Positions 48,834-57,361 of a DNA stretch of 64,000 nucleotides are shown here, piece after piece (position 1 is the stretch's first letter; the number at the start of each line of letters is the position of its first letter). A program made the position numbers and the translations under genes. Source of the stretch: Bradyrhizobium sp. PSBB068 (GTDB taxonomy: Bacteria; Pseudomonadota; Alphaproteobacteria; Rhizobiales; Xanthobacteraceae); contig CP069300.1 of NCBI GenBank assembly GCA_016839165.1, positions 3,906,001 through 3,970,000 on the forward strand, read 5' to 3'. The notes below the pieces were generated by a model. The model was not told where the DNA came from. It saw nothing but the letters and a program-made list of their open reading frames with translations, and ran no database searches.

Positions 48834-49964
48834 ATGATCAAACTTCCCGTCGAGACGCCAACCGCAACGCTGCGCTACGCCCTCGCACCCGACCCGTCGG
48901 GCATCGAAGCGATCGAAGCGACCTTTGCGGCCTATGACCGGATGATGGCTGTTCTCGCCGAGGTCGCGCCCGTCGGCGCCAACCTCGTCTCGCTGCACGC
49001 CCAGGCCTATGAGCGGATCCGCAAGGAAACGGGCCTGCCCGCGCGCCTCGTCACGCTCGGCCTGCGCGACCGCGCCAACTACATCGCGGGCGCCGCCGTC
49101 CGCCGGATACCGCTCGACGACAAGTTGTTTGCGATCAAGGGTCCAACTTCACTGACCATTAGCACTGTCAGCGGACGCGTGTTGGTGCCGTTCGACGTGC
49201 CGGGATATGTCTCTGGCTGGGAAAGCCCCTTCCCGGCGCATTTGATCTCGGATGGTCGCGGCTACGAAATCCACATCGCCGTCAAATCGAAATCAGCACA
49301 ACCGGAGGAGAAGACCATGCTTCACGAAGGCATCCTTGCACGTATGGGCCGGCTTCTTGCCGCCATCGCGAGCCAGACCATCGACAATGTCGAGAACAAC
49401 AACAAGGTCGCGCTGGTCAAGCAGGCGATCCGCGAGATCGACGCCGGCGCCGACGAAGCGCGCTATGCGCTCGGCAAGTCGCGTGCCGAAGAATTCCGCC
49501 TGAAGAGGCGTCGCGAGGAACTGGATACCGAAACCGCTGGTCTGAAGGAGAAGATCCGTCTCGCACTTGCGGAAAATCGCGAGGACCTCGCGCGCGCCGG
49601 CGTCGCACGGCAAATTGATCTGGAGTCGCAGGTGATCGCGCTGGAACGCGCGATGGATTTCATCGAGCTCGAAATCGATGAGCAGACCAAGGCACTGCAG
49701 GCCATGCTCGGCGCGCGCCGCGAGGCGGAGGCGCGATTAACCGATCTCGAACAAAGTCTGGTCCGCGAGGCCAGGGACGAAACCAGCCGGGGCCCATCGA
49801 CGACCAATACATTGAGTGCTGAACGCGCCATGGCGGCGATCGCCCGGGTGACCGGTGTTCCCGCTTCCAGCGTGCTCGGCGACAAGGAGCTTGACGAACT
49901 CGATCGCCTGCACCGCGAAAAGGAAATCGCGGCGCGGCTTGAAAGGATCAAGTCAGAAAAATGA
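48834..49964 (+). CDS. TnpB-like N-terminal domain fused to PspA/IM30 protein
   Basis: 376 residues. Residues about 1-155 follow the order of a TnpB (IS605 OrfB) N-terminus: strand TLRYALAP, helices FAAYDRMMAVLAEVAP and LHAQAYERIRKETGLPARLVTLGLRD, then LDDKLFAIKGPTSLTISTVSGRVLVPFDV and RGYEIHIAV. No RuvC or zinc-finger part follows. Residues 162-376 are a PspA/IM30 coiled coil (MLHEGILARMGRLLAAIA, NNKVALVKQAIREIDAG, REDLARAGVARQIDLE). An ATG at 49317 (residue 162) has GGAGGAGAAG upstream, so a 215-residue PspA may also be made alone. The stop overlaps yqiJ-like by 4 bases. The PspA part is firm; the TnpB likeness is by eye. Confidence 0.8.
   Translation: MIKLPVETPTATLRYALAPDPSGIEAIEATFAAYDRMMAVLAEVAPVGANLVSLHAQAYERIRKETGLPARLVTLGLRDRANYIAGAAVRRIPLDDKLFAIKGPTSLTISTVSGRVLVPFDVPGYVSGWESPFPAHLISDGRGYEIHIAVKSKSAQPEEKTMLHEGILARMGRLLAAIASQTIDNVENNNKVALVKQAIREIDAGADEARYALGKSRAEEFRLKRRREELDTETAGLKEKIRLALAENREDLARAGVARQIDLESQVIALERAMDFIELEIDEQTKALQAMLGARREAEARLTDLEQSLVREARDETSRGPSTTNTLSAERAMAAIARVTGVPASSVLGDKELDELDRLHREKEIAARLERIKSEK
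49317..49319 (+). promoter_or_regulatory. Internal start codon of the PspA part
   Basis: ATG preceded by GGAGGAGAAGACC, one of the strongest ribosome binding sites in the window, inside the 48834 frame. It marks the exact junction between the TnpB-like part and the PspA part and suggests separate translation of PspA (49317-49964, 215 residues). Confidence 0.7.
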
Positions 49965-50623
49965 GTGCAGTTGGCGACATCCTGCTCGCCCCCGACGTAC
50001 GGCCCTTCGCGGTCGCGGCTGCGATCATGGTGGCACTTGGCGGTATCGAGTTGCTCACCACCATGGTCGGACTTTCGATCAGCGAACTCATCGGCAAGGA
50101 GTTCGCGGTCGAGGCCGAGAGCCACAATGCTCTCAGTGGCCTGTTTCTCTGGATCAACGCCGGGCGGCTTCCCCTCCTGATCCTGATCATCCTGGTACTT
50201 GGCATATTCTCGATCGGAGGCTTTCTGCTCCAGGGACTGGCGCATGCCGCAGGCACCGCCATCCCGGTTTCCATTGCCGCCGTGGTTGCCGCCGCAGGCA
50301 GCATTCCCGTGATCAGAAACACCAGCCGCGGCCTCGCCCGCATCATTCCGCGCGACGAGAGCTATGCGGTCAGCGACAGCGACTTTGTCGGCAAGGTCGC
50401 CACCGTGTCGGTCGGCCCGCTCGATCAGGGCCTGCCGGGCCGGGTTCGTCTCAAGGATGTCTTCGGCAACTGGCACACCGTGTCGGCGCGTGCCAGCGCC
50501 GAGTCCGAGGCATTGCCGGTCGGCGCCAGCGTGCTGCTGGTCGACCGCGACGCCAAAAGCTTCATCGCGATATCAGCTCCAGCCGACCTGGTCGAACAAC
50601 AACACTCTTCCAACAGGGCATAA
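49961..50623 (+). CDS. YqiJ family inner-membrane protein (OB-fold, flotillin partner)
   Basis: 220 residues. Three hydrophobic segments (about residues 17-40, 68-95, 98-118) are followed by a cytoplasmic OB-fold (VGKVATVSVGPLDQGLPGRVRLKDVFGNWHTVSARA, about 142-180), the layout of YqiJ, a NfeD-related partner of flotillins. It overlaps the PspA stop by 4 bases and precedes the flotillin gene by 3 bases, so all three are coupled. Confidence 0.88.
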   Translation: MSAVGDILLAPDVRPFAVAAAIMVALGGIELLTTMVGLSISELIGKEFAVEAESHNALSGLFLWINAGRLPLLILIILVLGIFSIGGFLLQGLAHAAGTAIPVSIAAVVAAAGSIPVIRNTSRGLARIIPRDESYAVSDSDFVGKVATVSVGPLDQGLPGRVRLKDVFGNWHTVSARASAESEALPVGASVLLVDRDAKSFIAISAPADLVEQQHSSNRA

Positions 50624-50626
50624 CAC

Positions 50627-52381
50627 ATGTGGGAACTTGCTATACCCGTCGCTATTGGCGTCCTTGCCATTCTCGTTATCGGTCTGCTGTTCGCAAAGCT
50701 TTACAAGCGCTCGACGCGCGACGAGGCCTATGTCCGCACCGGCCTCGGCGGCCAGAAGGTGGTGCTCGACGGCGGCTCGCTGGTGCTGCCGATCTTCCAC
50801 TCCACCGCTGCGGTAAACCTGAAGACCTTGCGGCTCGAGGTCGCGCGCGGCGGCCCGGACTCGCTGATCACCAAGGACCGCATGCGCGTCGACATCGGCG
50901 CCGAGTTCTACCTGCGCGTCAAGCCCGATAGCTCCTCGATCGCCCTCGCTGCGCAGACGCTCGGCAACCGCACCAACGACGCTGCCGAGCTGCGCGAGCT
51001 GGTCGAGGCCAAGTTCGTCGACGGCCTGCGCTCGGTCGCCGCGACCATGAACCTGGAAGAGTTGCAGGAGCAGCGCGCGACCTTCGTCAAGGCGGTGCAG
51101 GACGCGGTCGGCGCCGACATCCAGAACAACGGCCTCGAGCTTGAATCGGTGTCGCTGACCCGGCTCGACCAGAGCGACATCAAGCACTTCAACCCGAGCA
51201 ATTTCTTCGACGCTCACGGTCTGACCACGCTGACCAAGATCACCAAGGAGCGTGAACAGGAGCGCAACCAGATCGTCCGCACCACCGAGGTCAATATCGC
51301 CCAGCAGGACCTGGTGGCGCGGCAGACCACGCTGACGATCGAAAGCACCAAGCGCGAGGCCGAGCTCGCCCAGCAGCGCGACATCGCCAACAAGACCGCG
51401 GCGATGCGCGCGCAGACCGCGCAGGTCGAGCAGACCGCGTTGCAGAACGAGGCCGAATACCGCATCCAGCAGGAGCTCGCGGTCGCCAACAAGCAGACCG
51501 AGGCCAACCAGGCCCGCGACACCCGCAAGATCGAGGCCGATCTCGCGGTCAAGCGCCGCACCACTGAGACCGACCGCGAGCTGCAGATCGTGGCGCAGGA
51601 AGCCGCAATCGCGGTTGCGACCAAGAGCAAGGAGCAGTCGGAAGCCCAGACCATCGCGGAGACAGCGCGCGCACTCGCGATCGCGGCCGAAGAAAAGGTG
51701 ACCACCGCCCGCGCCACCGAGGTCGCCGAACGCGACAAGATCATCAACGTGATCGCCGCGCGCAAGGTTGCCGAGACCAATGCAATGCCGATCACGGTGA
51801 TGGCGGAAGCCGAGAAGCAGGCTGCGGCCAACAAGGCCGAGGCCACCAACGTGCTGGCGAAAGCCGACGCCAACGCAGCCACCACCCGCGCCGCTGGCGT
51901 CAAGGCACTCGGTCAGGCCGAGGCAGAAGTTGCGACATTGAAGGCGGAGGCGCGCAACAAGCTGAGCGCCGAGATGATCGACTACGACCTCAACCTCGCC
52001 CGCATCAACGTGATCCCGAGCGCGCTCGCCGAGGCGGTGAAGCCGATCGAGAAGATCTCCGACATCCGGATCTTCGACACCGGCAGCATGCTCGGCCGCG
52101 GCGGTGCCAACGGCCATGGCAACGGCAATGGCGGTCTCGGGCTCGGCGACGGGCTCGCCGCGCAATTGCTGTCGGTCTCGGCATTCAAGCCGATGATCGA
52201 CAAGATCCTTTCGGAGGCCGGCTTCCCGGCAGGGTCCGATGCGCTGACCAGCCTGACCAGCGCGCTGGCGCAGCGCAAGGCCGAGGCCGCCGCGGCTCCC
52301 GCGGTCAGTGACGATGCCCGGCCGGCCACGCTGGTCGGCACCATCACCGGCCAGCTCGCACCGGGACCCACGCCGCAGTAA
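50627..52381 (+). CDS. Flotillin family protein (YqiK-like)
   Basis: 584 residues. An N-terminal membrane anchor (LAIPVAIGVLAILVIGLLFAKLY) is followed by the SPFH/band-7 domain (about 30-200, with TGLGGQKVVLDGGSLVLPIFHSTAAVNLKTL) and a long Glu/Ala-rich coiled coil (about 200-470) of flotillin type; the end is glycine-rich and less ordered. Flotillins organise membrane microdomains and affect fluidity. As last gene of the pspA-yqiJ-flotillin operon it links this unit to membrane stress. A terminator-like hairpin lies at 52615. Confidence 0.92.
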   Translation: MWELAIPVAIGVLAILVIGLLFAKLYKRSTRDEAYVRTGLGGQKVVLDGGSLVLPIFHSTAAVNLKTLRLEVARGGPDSLITKDRMRVDIGAEFYLRVKPDSSSIALAAQTLGNRTNDAAELRELVEAKFVDGLRSVAATMNLEELQEQRATFVKAVQDAVGADIQNNGLELESVSLTRLDQSDIKHFNPSNFFDAHGLTTLTKITKEREQERNQIVRTTEVNIAQQDLVARQTTLTIESTKREAELAQQRDIANKTAAMRAQTAQVEQTALQNEAEYRIQQELAVANKQTEANQARDTRKIEADLAVKRRTTETDRELQIVAQEAAIAVATKSKEQSEAQTIAETARALAIAAEEKVTTARATEVAERDKIINVIAARKVAETNAMPITVMAEAEKQAAANKAEATNVLAKADANAATTRAAGVKALGQAEAEVATLKAEARNKLSAEMIDYDLNLARINVIPSALAEAVKPIEKISDIRIFDTGSMLGRGGANGHGNGNGGLGLGDGLAAQLLSVSAFKPMIDKILSEAGFPAGSDALTSLTSALAQRKAEAAAAPAVSDDARPATLVGTITGQLAPGPTPQ

Positions 52382-52446
52382 CGGGCTTTAGGCGCATGAA
52401 ATCGATGCGGTTCAGACTGAGCCGATCTGACGGCAGACACGCTCGA

Positions 52447-52568
52447 CCTCTCCCGCTTGCGGGGGAGGTCGGATCGCATCGCTAGATGCGATCCGGGTGG
52501 GGGCTCCCTCCACGACACGACTCGCTGTGAGAGCCCCACCCTGACCCTCCCCCGCAAGCGGGAGAGGG
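52447..52568. repeat. Dispersed palindromic repeat (family B), copy 2
   Basis: Begins CCTCTCCCGCTTGCGGGGG and ends CCCCGCAAGCGGGAGAGGG, near-complementary. Inner GGATCGCATC and GATGCGATCC form a smaller hairpin, and GGGTGGGG pairs with CCCCACCC. Same layout as the element at 47154-47282, but the inner sequences differ. Confidence 0.72.
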
Positions 52569-52614
52569 AATGCAGCTTCGATGCGGCGACTGAACCCAAC
52601 CTGACTTCCTCTGG

Positions 52615-52650
52615 AAAGGCTCACCGAATCCTCGGCGGGCCTTTGTTTTT
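52615..52650 (+). terminator. Terminator of the pspA-yqiJ-flotillin operon
   Basis: AAAGGCTCACCGA pairs with TCGGCGGGCCTTT with one mismatch and one G-T pair; the stem is followed by GTTTTTG on the plus strand. It lies after the family B repeat, so the repeat is in the transcript. Confidence 0.6.
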
Positions 52651-52730
52651 GCGTTATCGGGAAACGGGTGGGATCGGACGTCTTCCAACCACACACTATG
52701 GCCAGATCGAATTTTGCCAAGGATTCTGCC

Positions 52731-53972
52731 ATGTCCGCCGATACGCCTCGCCTGCCGGCCACCTTCAATCGCCTCGCCTGGTCCAACCTTGCCGCGCAAT
52801 CGGCCGAGCAGATCGCGCTTGCAGCTGCGCCCATCGTCGCCGTGCTGGTGCTCGGCGTCGGCGAAGGCCAGACCGGCCTGCTGCAGACCGCGCTTACGCT
52901 GCCCTTCATCCTGTTTGCAATTCCCGCCGGCCTACTCGCCGATCGCGTGTCGCGGCGCTGGGTCATGGCGGGCTCCGAGGCGCTGCGCGCAGTGGCCCTT
53001 GCCGCGATCCTGCTGTTGCTCTGGCTCGGCGCGATGACCTTGCCGTTGCTCGCTTTGCTCGGCTTCATCGCGGTCTGCGGCACGGTTGCCTACAGTGTCG
53101 CTGCTCCTGCGCTGGTCCCGTCACTGGTGACATCGCAGCAACTCCCAGCCGCCAACGCTCGCATCGAGCTGGCGCGCACCGTCGCGTTCGCCAGCGGTCC
53201 AGCACTCGGCGGCGTGCTGGTCGGCTGGGTCGGCGCCGCGCCCGCATTCGGCTTCGCCGCGGCGCTGTCGGCGATCGCGGTCGTGCTGCTGGCCGGCCTC
53301 TACGAGCCGGCGCGTGCGCCCGCACCGCGGCGCCACCCGTTGCAGGACATCAAGGAAGGCGCTATTTTCGTGATGCACCATGCCTTGCTGCGGCCCGTCT
53401 TCATCACCCAGTTCATCTTCAACACCGCCTCGTTCCTGCTGCTCGCCGTGTTCGTGCCCTATGCGGTGCGCCACCTCGGGCTCAGCGCCACCGGCGTCGG
53501 CACGACACTTGCGATGTATGGGGTCGGCATGGTGGTCGGCGCGCTGTTCGCCACCCGTGTGATGAAGCGGCTGGCGTTCGGCACCGTGATCGGGCTCGGC
53601 CCCGTCACCGGCCTGGTCGCCTCGCTCGTGATGGCGTTGACGACCTGGATTGCCACGCCGCTGCTCGCCGGCCTCGGCTTTTTCCTGCTCGGCGTCGGCC
53701 CGATCCTGTGGGTGATCTCGACCACCACGCTGCGGCAGTCGGTAACGCCGCCCTCGCTGCTCGGCCGCGTCTCGGCGATCAACATCATGAGCTACGGCGC
53801 CCGCCCGCTCGGCTCCGCGCTGGGCGCCATCGTCGGCGGCCTGTACGGTGCCGAAGCCTGCCTCTACCTCGCAGCCGCGATCTTCGCCGCCCAGGCGCTG
53901 GTGATCCTGCTGTCGCCCGCGGTGTCGCTGACGCGGCAGCCGGACATGGTCGGCGAGCCTGCGCGCTGCTGA
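52731..53972 (+). CDS. MFS transporter
   Basis: 413 residues with about 12 helices. ATG at 52731 has AAGGA at 7 bases. The N-terminal half contains FNRLAWSNLAAQSAEQIALAAAPIVAVLVLG and the motif-A-like LLADRVSRRWVMAGSEAL loop between TM2 and TM3, the signature of the major facilitator superfamily; the pattern is closest to MFS_3/enterobactin-exporter-like permeases. Substrate unknown. Its stop is immediately followed by the stop of the convergent cyclase gene. Confidence 0.88.
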   Translation: MSADTPRLPATFNRLAWSNLAAQSAEQIALAAAPIVAVLVLGVGEGQTGLLQTALTLPFILFAIPAGLLADRVSRRWVMAGSEALRAVALAAILLLLWLGAMTLPLLALLGFIAVCGTVAYSVAAPALVPSLVTSQQLPAANARIELARTVAFASGPALGGVLVGWVGAAPAFGFAAALSAIAVVLLAGLYEPARAPAPRRHPLQDIKEGAIFVMHHALLRPVFITQFIFNTASFLLLAVFVPYAVRHLGLSATGVGTTLAMYGVGMVVGALFATRVMKRLAFGTVIGLGPVTGLVASLVMALTTWIATPLLAGLGFFLLGVGPILWVISTTTLRQSVTPPSLLGRVSAINIMSYGARPLGSALGAIVGGLYGAEACLYLAAAIFAAQALVILLSPAVSLTRQPDMVGEPARC

Positions 53973-55226
53973 TCAGCTCGCCAGATACCGCTCATACTTG
54001 CCGCCGACGACCTCGTCGGCGGCAACCGCCGGATCCAGCGTATAGAGATCCTGCGCGTGGCTGATGCCGCGCAACACGAAGCGGCCGGTGGAAACCAGGT
54101 AGTTGCGGCCGGCGGCATCCAGCCCGGTGCGGAAATCGGTCGAGGTCAGCAATTCGCGGTCAACCGAGGCACACATCGAGGCGATCCGGCTGACCTCGTT
54201 GACGGCGGGCCCGACCACGGTGAAGTCGAGCCGGTCCTCGCTGCCGATGTTGCCGTAGAAGACTTCGCCGACATGGAGGCCGACATAGGCCGTGGTGGTC
54301 GGCCGGTTCTCGTTTTCGCGGCGATCGTTCAGCACGCGGATGTTATGGCGGAATCTGTGCTCGGCACGCAGTGCCGCGCGCCTGGCGCTTGCCATGTTCT
54401 CGCTGGTGAACATCGCCAAGACGCCGTCGCCGATCAGCTTCAGCACCTCGCCACCCGCGTCGTGGACCGCGTCGATCGAGGCCTGCGCGTAATCGTTGAG
54501 GAACGGAATGATCTCGTCAGGGCCGATGCGCTCGCTGATCGCGGTCGAGCCGCGCACGTCGGAGTACCACAGCACGGCCTTGATCTTCTCGGTGATGCCG
54601 CGCTGCATGCGTCCGCGCAGCACCTGCTCCGCCGTCTCGCGGCCGAGATAGACCCGACCGAGCGTGCGGGCGATCTCGACCTGCGCCGCCGATTTGATCG
54701 CGAGCCCGAGCACCGGCACCAGGTCGCGCAGCGCGGCCATGTGGTTCTCACCGAAACCGTCCGAATGCCGGGTCGTGTAGTAGGAATAGAAGCAGTCCAT
54801 CTCGCCGATCGTGCCGGCCTCGCCGAAGCGGTGCACGAACGCCGCGAAATGCTTGTGGCCCTTCTCGGCGAGGTCGCCGATCATCGAGAAATCGTGTGGC
54901 GCGGCGAGGTCGATCACCATCTCGTCATGGCCGTTTTCGAGCATGTGGTGGAACGCCGACTGCCGCCACTTCTGGCCGGCTTCGCCGGTACTGGTCGAGC
55001 CATATTCGAAGATGTCGGCCTCGTTGCTCTCGCCGTCGTTCCAGCGGAAGCCGCGCCCCTCGAAGATCGGATGCAGGGTGTCGATGAAGACGATGGCCCG
55101 CGACAGCGGCATGCCGGCGGCCCGACAGCGCTCGCAGAAGCCGCGCAGCAGGTCGTTCTCCGGCAAGCCCGTCAGACCCTGGCGGACCAGCCAATTCATG
55201 AGGCGCAAACGGGGCGTCAGTTCCAT
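53973..55226 (-). CDS. Adenylate/guanylate cyclase domain-containing protein
   Basis: 417 residues from ATG at 55226. The N-terminal half (about 1-200) is a sensor-like domain of unknown ligand. The class III cyclase catalytic domain (about 220-380) has the metal-binding Asp residues in LWYSDVRGST and KLIGDGVLAMF, the substrate Lys in EVLKLIGDG, and the transition-state region DFTVVGPAVNEVSRIAS. These fit an active adenylate cyclase. No transmembrane segment, so it is probably cytosolic. It abuts the MFS gene end to end. Confidence 0.9.
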   Translation of the reverse strand: MELTPRLRLMNWLVRQGLTGLPENDLLRGFCERCRAAGMPLSRAIVFIDTLHPIFEGRGFRWNDGESNEADIFEYGSTSTGEAGQKWRQSAFHHMLENGHDEMVIDLAAPHDFSMIGDLAEKGHKHFAAFVHRFGEAGTIGEMDCFYSYYTTRHSDGFGENHMAALRDLVPVLGLAIKSAAQVEIARTLGRVYLGRETAEQVLRGRMQRGITEKIKAVLWYSDVRGSTAISERIGPDEIIPFLNDYAQASIDAVHDAGGEVLKLIGDGVLAMFTSENMASARRAALRAEHRFRHNIRVLNDRRENENRPTTTAYVGLHVGEVFYGNIGSEDRLDFTVVGPAVNEVSRIASMCASVDRELLTSTDFRTGLDAAGRNYLVSTGRFVLRGISHAQDLYTLDPAVAADEVVGGKYERYLAS

Positions 55227-55399
55227 CAATGGATTATGCCGGGCAATTGGTGCGGGAGGAAGGGCTGGTCGTCGCGCGACAGATGCGGATGCCAACGCGG
55301 CATTGCAAGGCAGCCCGCCTCACCATTTCGCAGGGAACAGCGCAGCCCGAGTCGGCGATTCCGCTTCACTTTGCCTTGGCCTTCGCGCACAAGGAGCGC

Positions 55400-55594
55400 A
55401 TGGACAACGATGCCGGCCCGCAAAATCCGATCCGACGCCTCCTGCTATGGGCGATCACCCCGCCGCAATCCTATGGGGTCTATCTCGGCGGCATCATCCT
55501 GGTCTACGCCCTGTCGTTCTATGCCGGCACGCTGAAACCGAAACACGTTCCCCCCGCTCCGCCGGTGACCACGCCGTCCGCCCCGCACAGCTGA
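55400..55594 (+). CDS. Small single-span membrane protein, unknown function
   Basis: 64 residues from ATG at 55400, preceded by AAGGAG at 4 bases. The protein has a charged N-terminus, one hydrophobic helix (YGVYLGGIILVYALSFYAG) and a Pro-rich tail ending TTPSAPHS. No family recognised. The good ribosome binding site supports this start over an upstream in-frame ATG at 55229. Its stop directly precedes the EamA stop, again a zero-gap convergent pair. Confidence 0.7.
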   Translation: MDNDAGPQNPIRRLLLWAITPPQSYGVYLGGIILVYALSFYAGTLKPKHVPPAPPVTTPSAPHS

Positions 55595-56473
55595 TCAGGC
55601 CGGCTTGGCCTCCGACGTCGCGATCCAGATTCCGGCGCAGACCGCGATCAGGCCGGCGACCAGACTGACCGTGATCGGCTCGCCGACCAGTTGCTTGGCC
55701 AAAAGCCCGGCCGCGATCGGGTTGACCGTCATGGTGTTGGCGACGCGGGTCGGTGAGGCCCGCTCGAGCGCCAGCACCCACAGGATGAAGGCCAGCGCAC
55801 CACCGGCAATTCCAAGATAGAGCCCGGCGATCCATTGCGATGCGCCGAACGCGCGGAGCGTCGCCAGGCTGCCGCTGAACGCCCCAACCGCCACCAGCGC
55901 AGCCGCACCCGCGCCCATGCCGACGGCAAGGAAGCCGAGCGCGCTGGAGCGGCGGATCAACGGTCGCGACAGCACGTTGTAAAACGCCATGCAGAGCACG
56001 GCGGCGGCCATGATCAGCTCGCCGCGCCATGCGCCCGGTGGCGCCGCCGACAGCCCGGATGCGAGCGCCGCGGCGACGCCGAGCACCGCAATCGAGACCC
56101 CGGCCGATTTGCGCATCGTCAGCGGCTCGATGCCGAGCACGGCGCCGACCACCATGGTGGAGAGCGGCAACGTCGCCAGCGCCAGGCTGGCACGTGCCGC
56201 CGTCGTGTAGGACATCGCGATGTTGTAGAGCACGAAGAACACGCCGAAGAAGGCGATGCCGAGCGCCGCGACCGCCGGCCAATCCCCGCGCCGCGGCCAT
56301 TTCGCCCCGAGCAACACCGCAGCGGGAAGCACGCAGAGGAAGCCGATTGCCCAGCGTAGGATCGCAAGCGTGATCGGGTCGGCGTTACCGGCCAGATACC
56401 GCGTGATCGCCGCTGCCGTGCCGCCGAGGCAGCTCGAGACCAGAGCCATCGCTACGCCGATCCACTCCCCCAT
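55595..56473 (-). CDS. EamA/DMT family transporter
   Basis: 292 residues from ATG at 56473 (GAGGGCGG upstream) with 10 predicted helices in two EamA repeats (about 5-135 and 148-285). Typical stretches are SSCLGGTAAAITRYLAGNADPITLAILRWAIGFLCVLP and, in the second repeat, SPTRVANTMTVNPIAAGLLAKQLVGEPIT. These proteins usually export amino acids or metabolites; the substrate is unknown. Divergent from the MmyB-type regulator (78 bases), which may control it. Confidence 0.9.
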   Translation of the reverse strand: MGEWIGVAMALVSSCLGGTAAAITRYLAGNADPITLAILRWAIGFLCVLPAAVLLGAKWPRRGDWPAVAALGIAFFGVFFVLYNIAMSYTTAARASLALATLPLSTMVVGAVLGIEPLTMRKSAGVSIAVLGVAAALASGLSAAPPGAWRGELIMAAAVLCMAFYNVLSRPLIRRSSALGFLAVGMGAGAAALVAVGAFSGSLATLRAFGASQWIAGLYLGIAGGALAFILWVLALERASPTRVANTMTVNPIAAGLLAKQLVGEPITVSLVAGLIAVCAGIWIATSEAKPA

Positions 56474-56551
56474 TCCGCCCTCATGCGTTTCGCACTCGCT
56501 TGTGGCATCTTGCAAAGCGAAATCGTTCCGGCAACTACTTCACAGGTACTC

Positions 56552-57361
56552 ATGTCGCAGCAGCGCGATTTTGCAGCCAGCCTGCGCTGGTGGCGGCAGC
56601 GCAAGGGCCACTCCCAGCTCGAGCTCGCCGGTCGCGCGGACATTTCGCAGCGCCATCTGAGCTTCCTGGAGCTCGGCCGGGCCGCGCCGAGCCGCGACAT
56701 GGTGATCCGGCTTGCCGCGGCGCTCGACGTGCCGCTGCGCCAGCAGAATGCGCTGTTGGTCGCGGCCGGCTTCGCGCCGGTCTGGCGGCAAACCGACCTT
56801 GCCGCGCCCGAGCTCGCCCAGATCCGCCACGCGCTGGATTTCATTCTGGCACAGCAGGAGCCATTCCCTGCGGTCGTGGTCGACCGGCACTGGAATCTGC
56901 TGCTTGCCAACGCCGGCGCGGTACGGCTGGTGGAATTCCTGGTCGGGCCGCTGGTATCAGGCACACCGGTCAACCTCGCCGACGCGCTGATCGCTCCCGG
57001 CGTGCTGCGGCCCTGGCTCACCAACTGGACCGAGGTCGCCGGCTACTTCGTCCGCAGCGTCGAGGCCGATGCGGCCGCCGACGGCACGTCAGCGACGGCG
57101 GACCTGCTGAAGCGCCTGCTGGCCTATGACGGCGTCGAGGCCGCGTTGACCGCGCCGCCGCCAACATCCGGGCCGGTGCTGCCGATGTTGTTCCGCAAGG
57201 GCGACGCGCGCCTGCAGCTGTTCACGACAATCGCAACGCTGGGGACGCCGCAGGACGTCACGTTGCAGGAACTGCGGATCGAGAGCTTCTTTCCGATGGA
57301 CGAAGCGACCGCGCAGATTTTTCGAGACTGGTCGAGTGCCGCCAAAGCAGCTCAGTCGTAG
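56552..57361 (+). CDS. XRE-type regulator with MmyB-like ligand-binding domain
   Basis: 269 residues from ATG at 56552. The helix-turn-helix (about 8-65) reads LRWWRQRKGHSQLELAGRADISQRHLSFLELGRAAPSRDMVIRLAAALDVPLR. The C-terminal domain (about 85-260), starting LDFILAQQEPFPAVVVDRHWNLLLANAGAVRLV, is the PAS-like MmyB domain, which in related proteins binds fatty-acid-like ligands. The 3' end overlaps the convergent metallo-hydrolase gene by 10 bases. The likely target is the divergent EamA gene or its own promoter. Confidence 0.88.
   Translation: MSQQRDFAASLRWWRQRKGHSQLELAGRADISQRHLSFLELGRAAPSRDMVIRLAAALDVPLRQQNALLVAAGFAPVWRQTDLAAPELAQIRHALDFILAQQEPFPAVVVDRHWNLLLANAGAVRLVEFLVGPLVSGTPVNLADALIAPGVLRPWLTNWTEVAGYFVRSVEADAAADGTSATADLLKRLLAYDGVEAALTAPPPTSGPVLPMLFRKGDARLQLFTTIATLGTPQDVTLQELRIESFFPMDEATAQIFRDWSSAAKAAQS

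Larger units (their letters stand above)
52382..52730. other. Intergenic region flotillin / MFS, repeat and terminator
   Basis: 349 bases holding a family B repeat (52447-52568) and a hairpin with T run (52615-52650); the last 80 bases should contain the MFS promoter. No gene seen. Confidence 0.6.

Noticed and set aside
48834..49964. Intact IS605-family transposon
   Set aside because: No tnpA, no RuvC or zinc-finger part of tnpB, and no second element end; only the N-terminal domain resembles TnpB.
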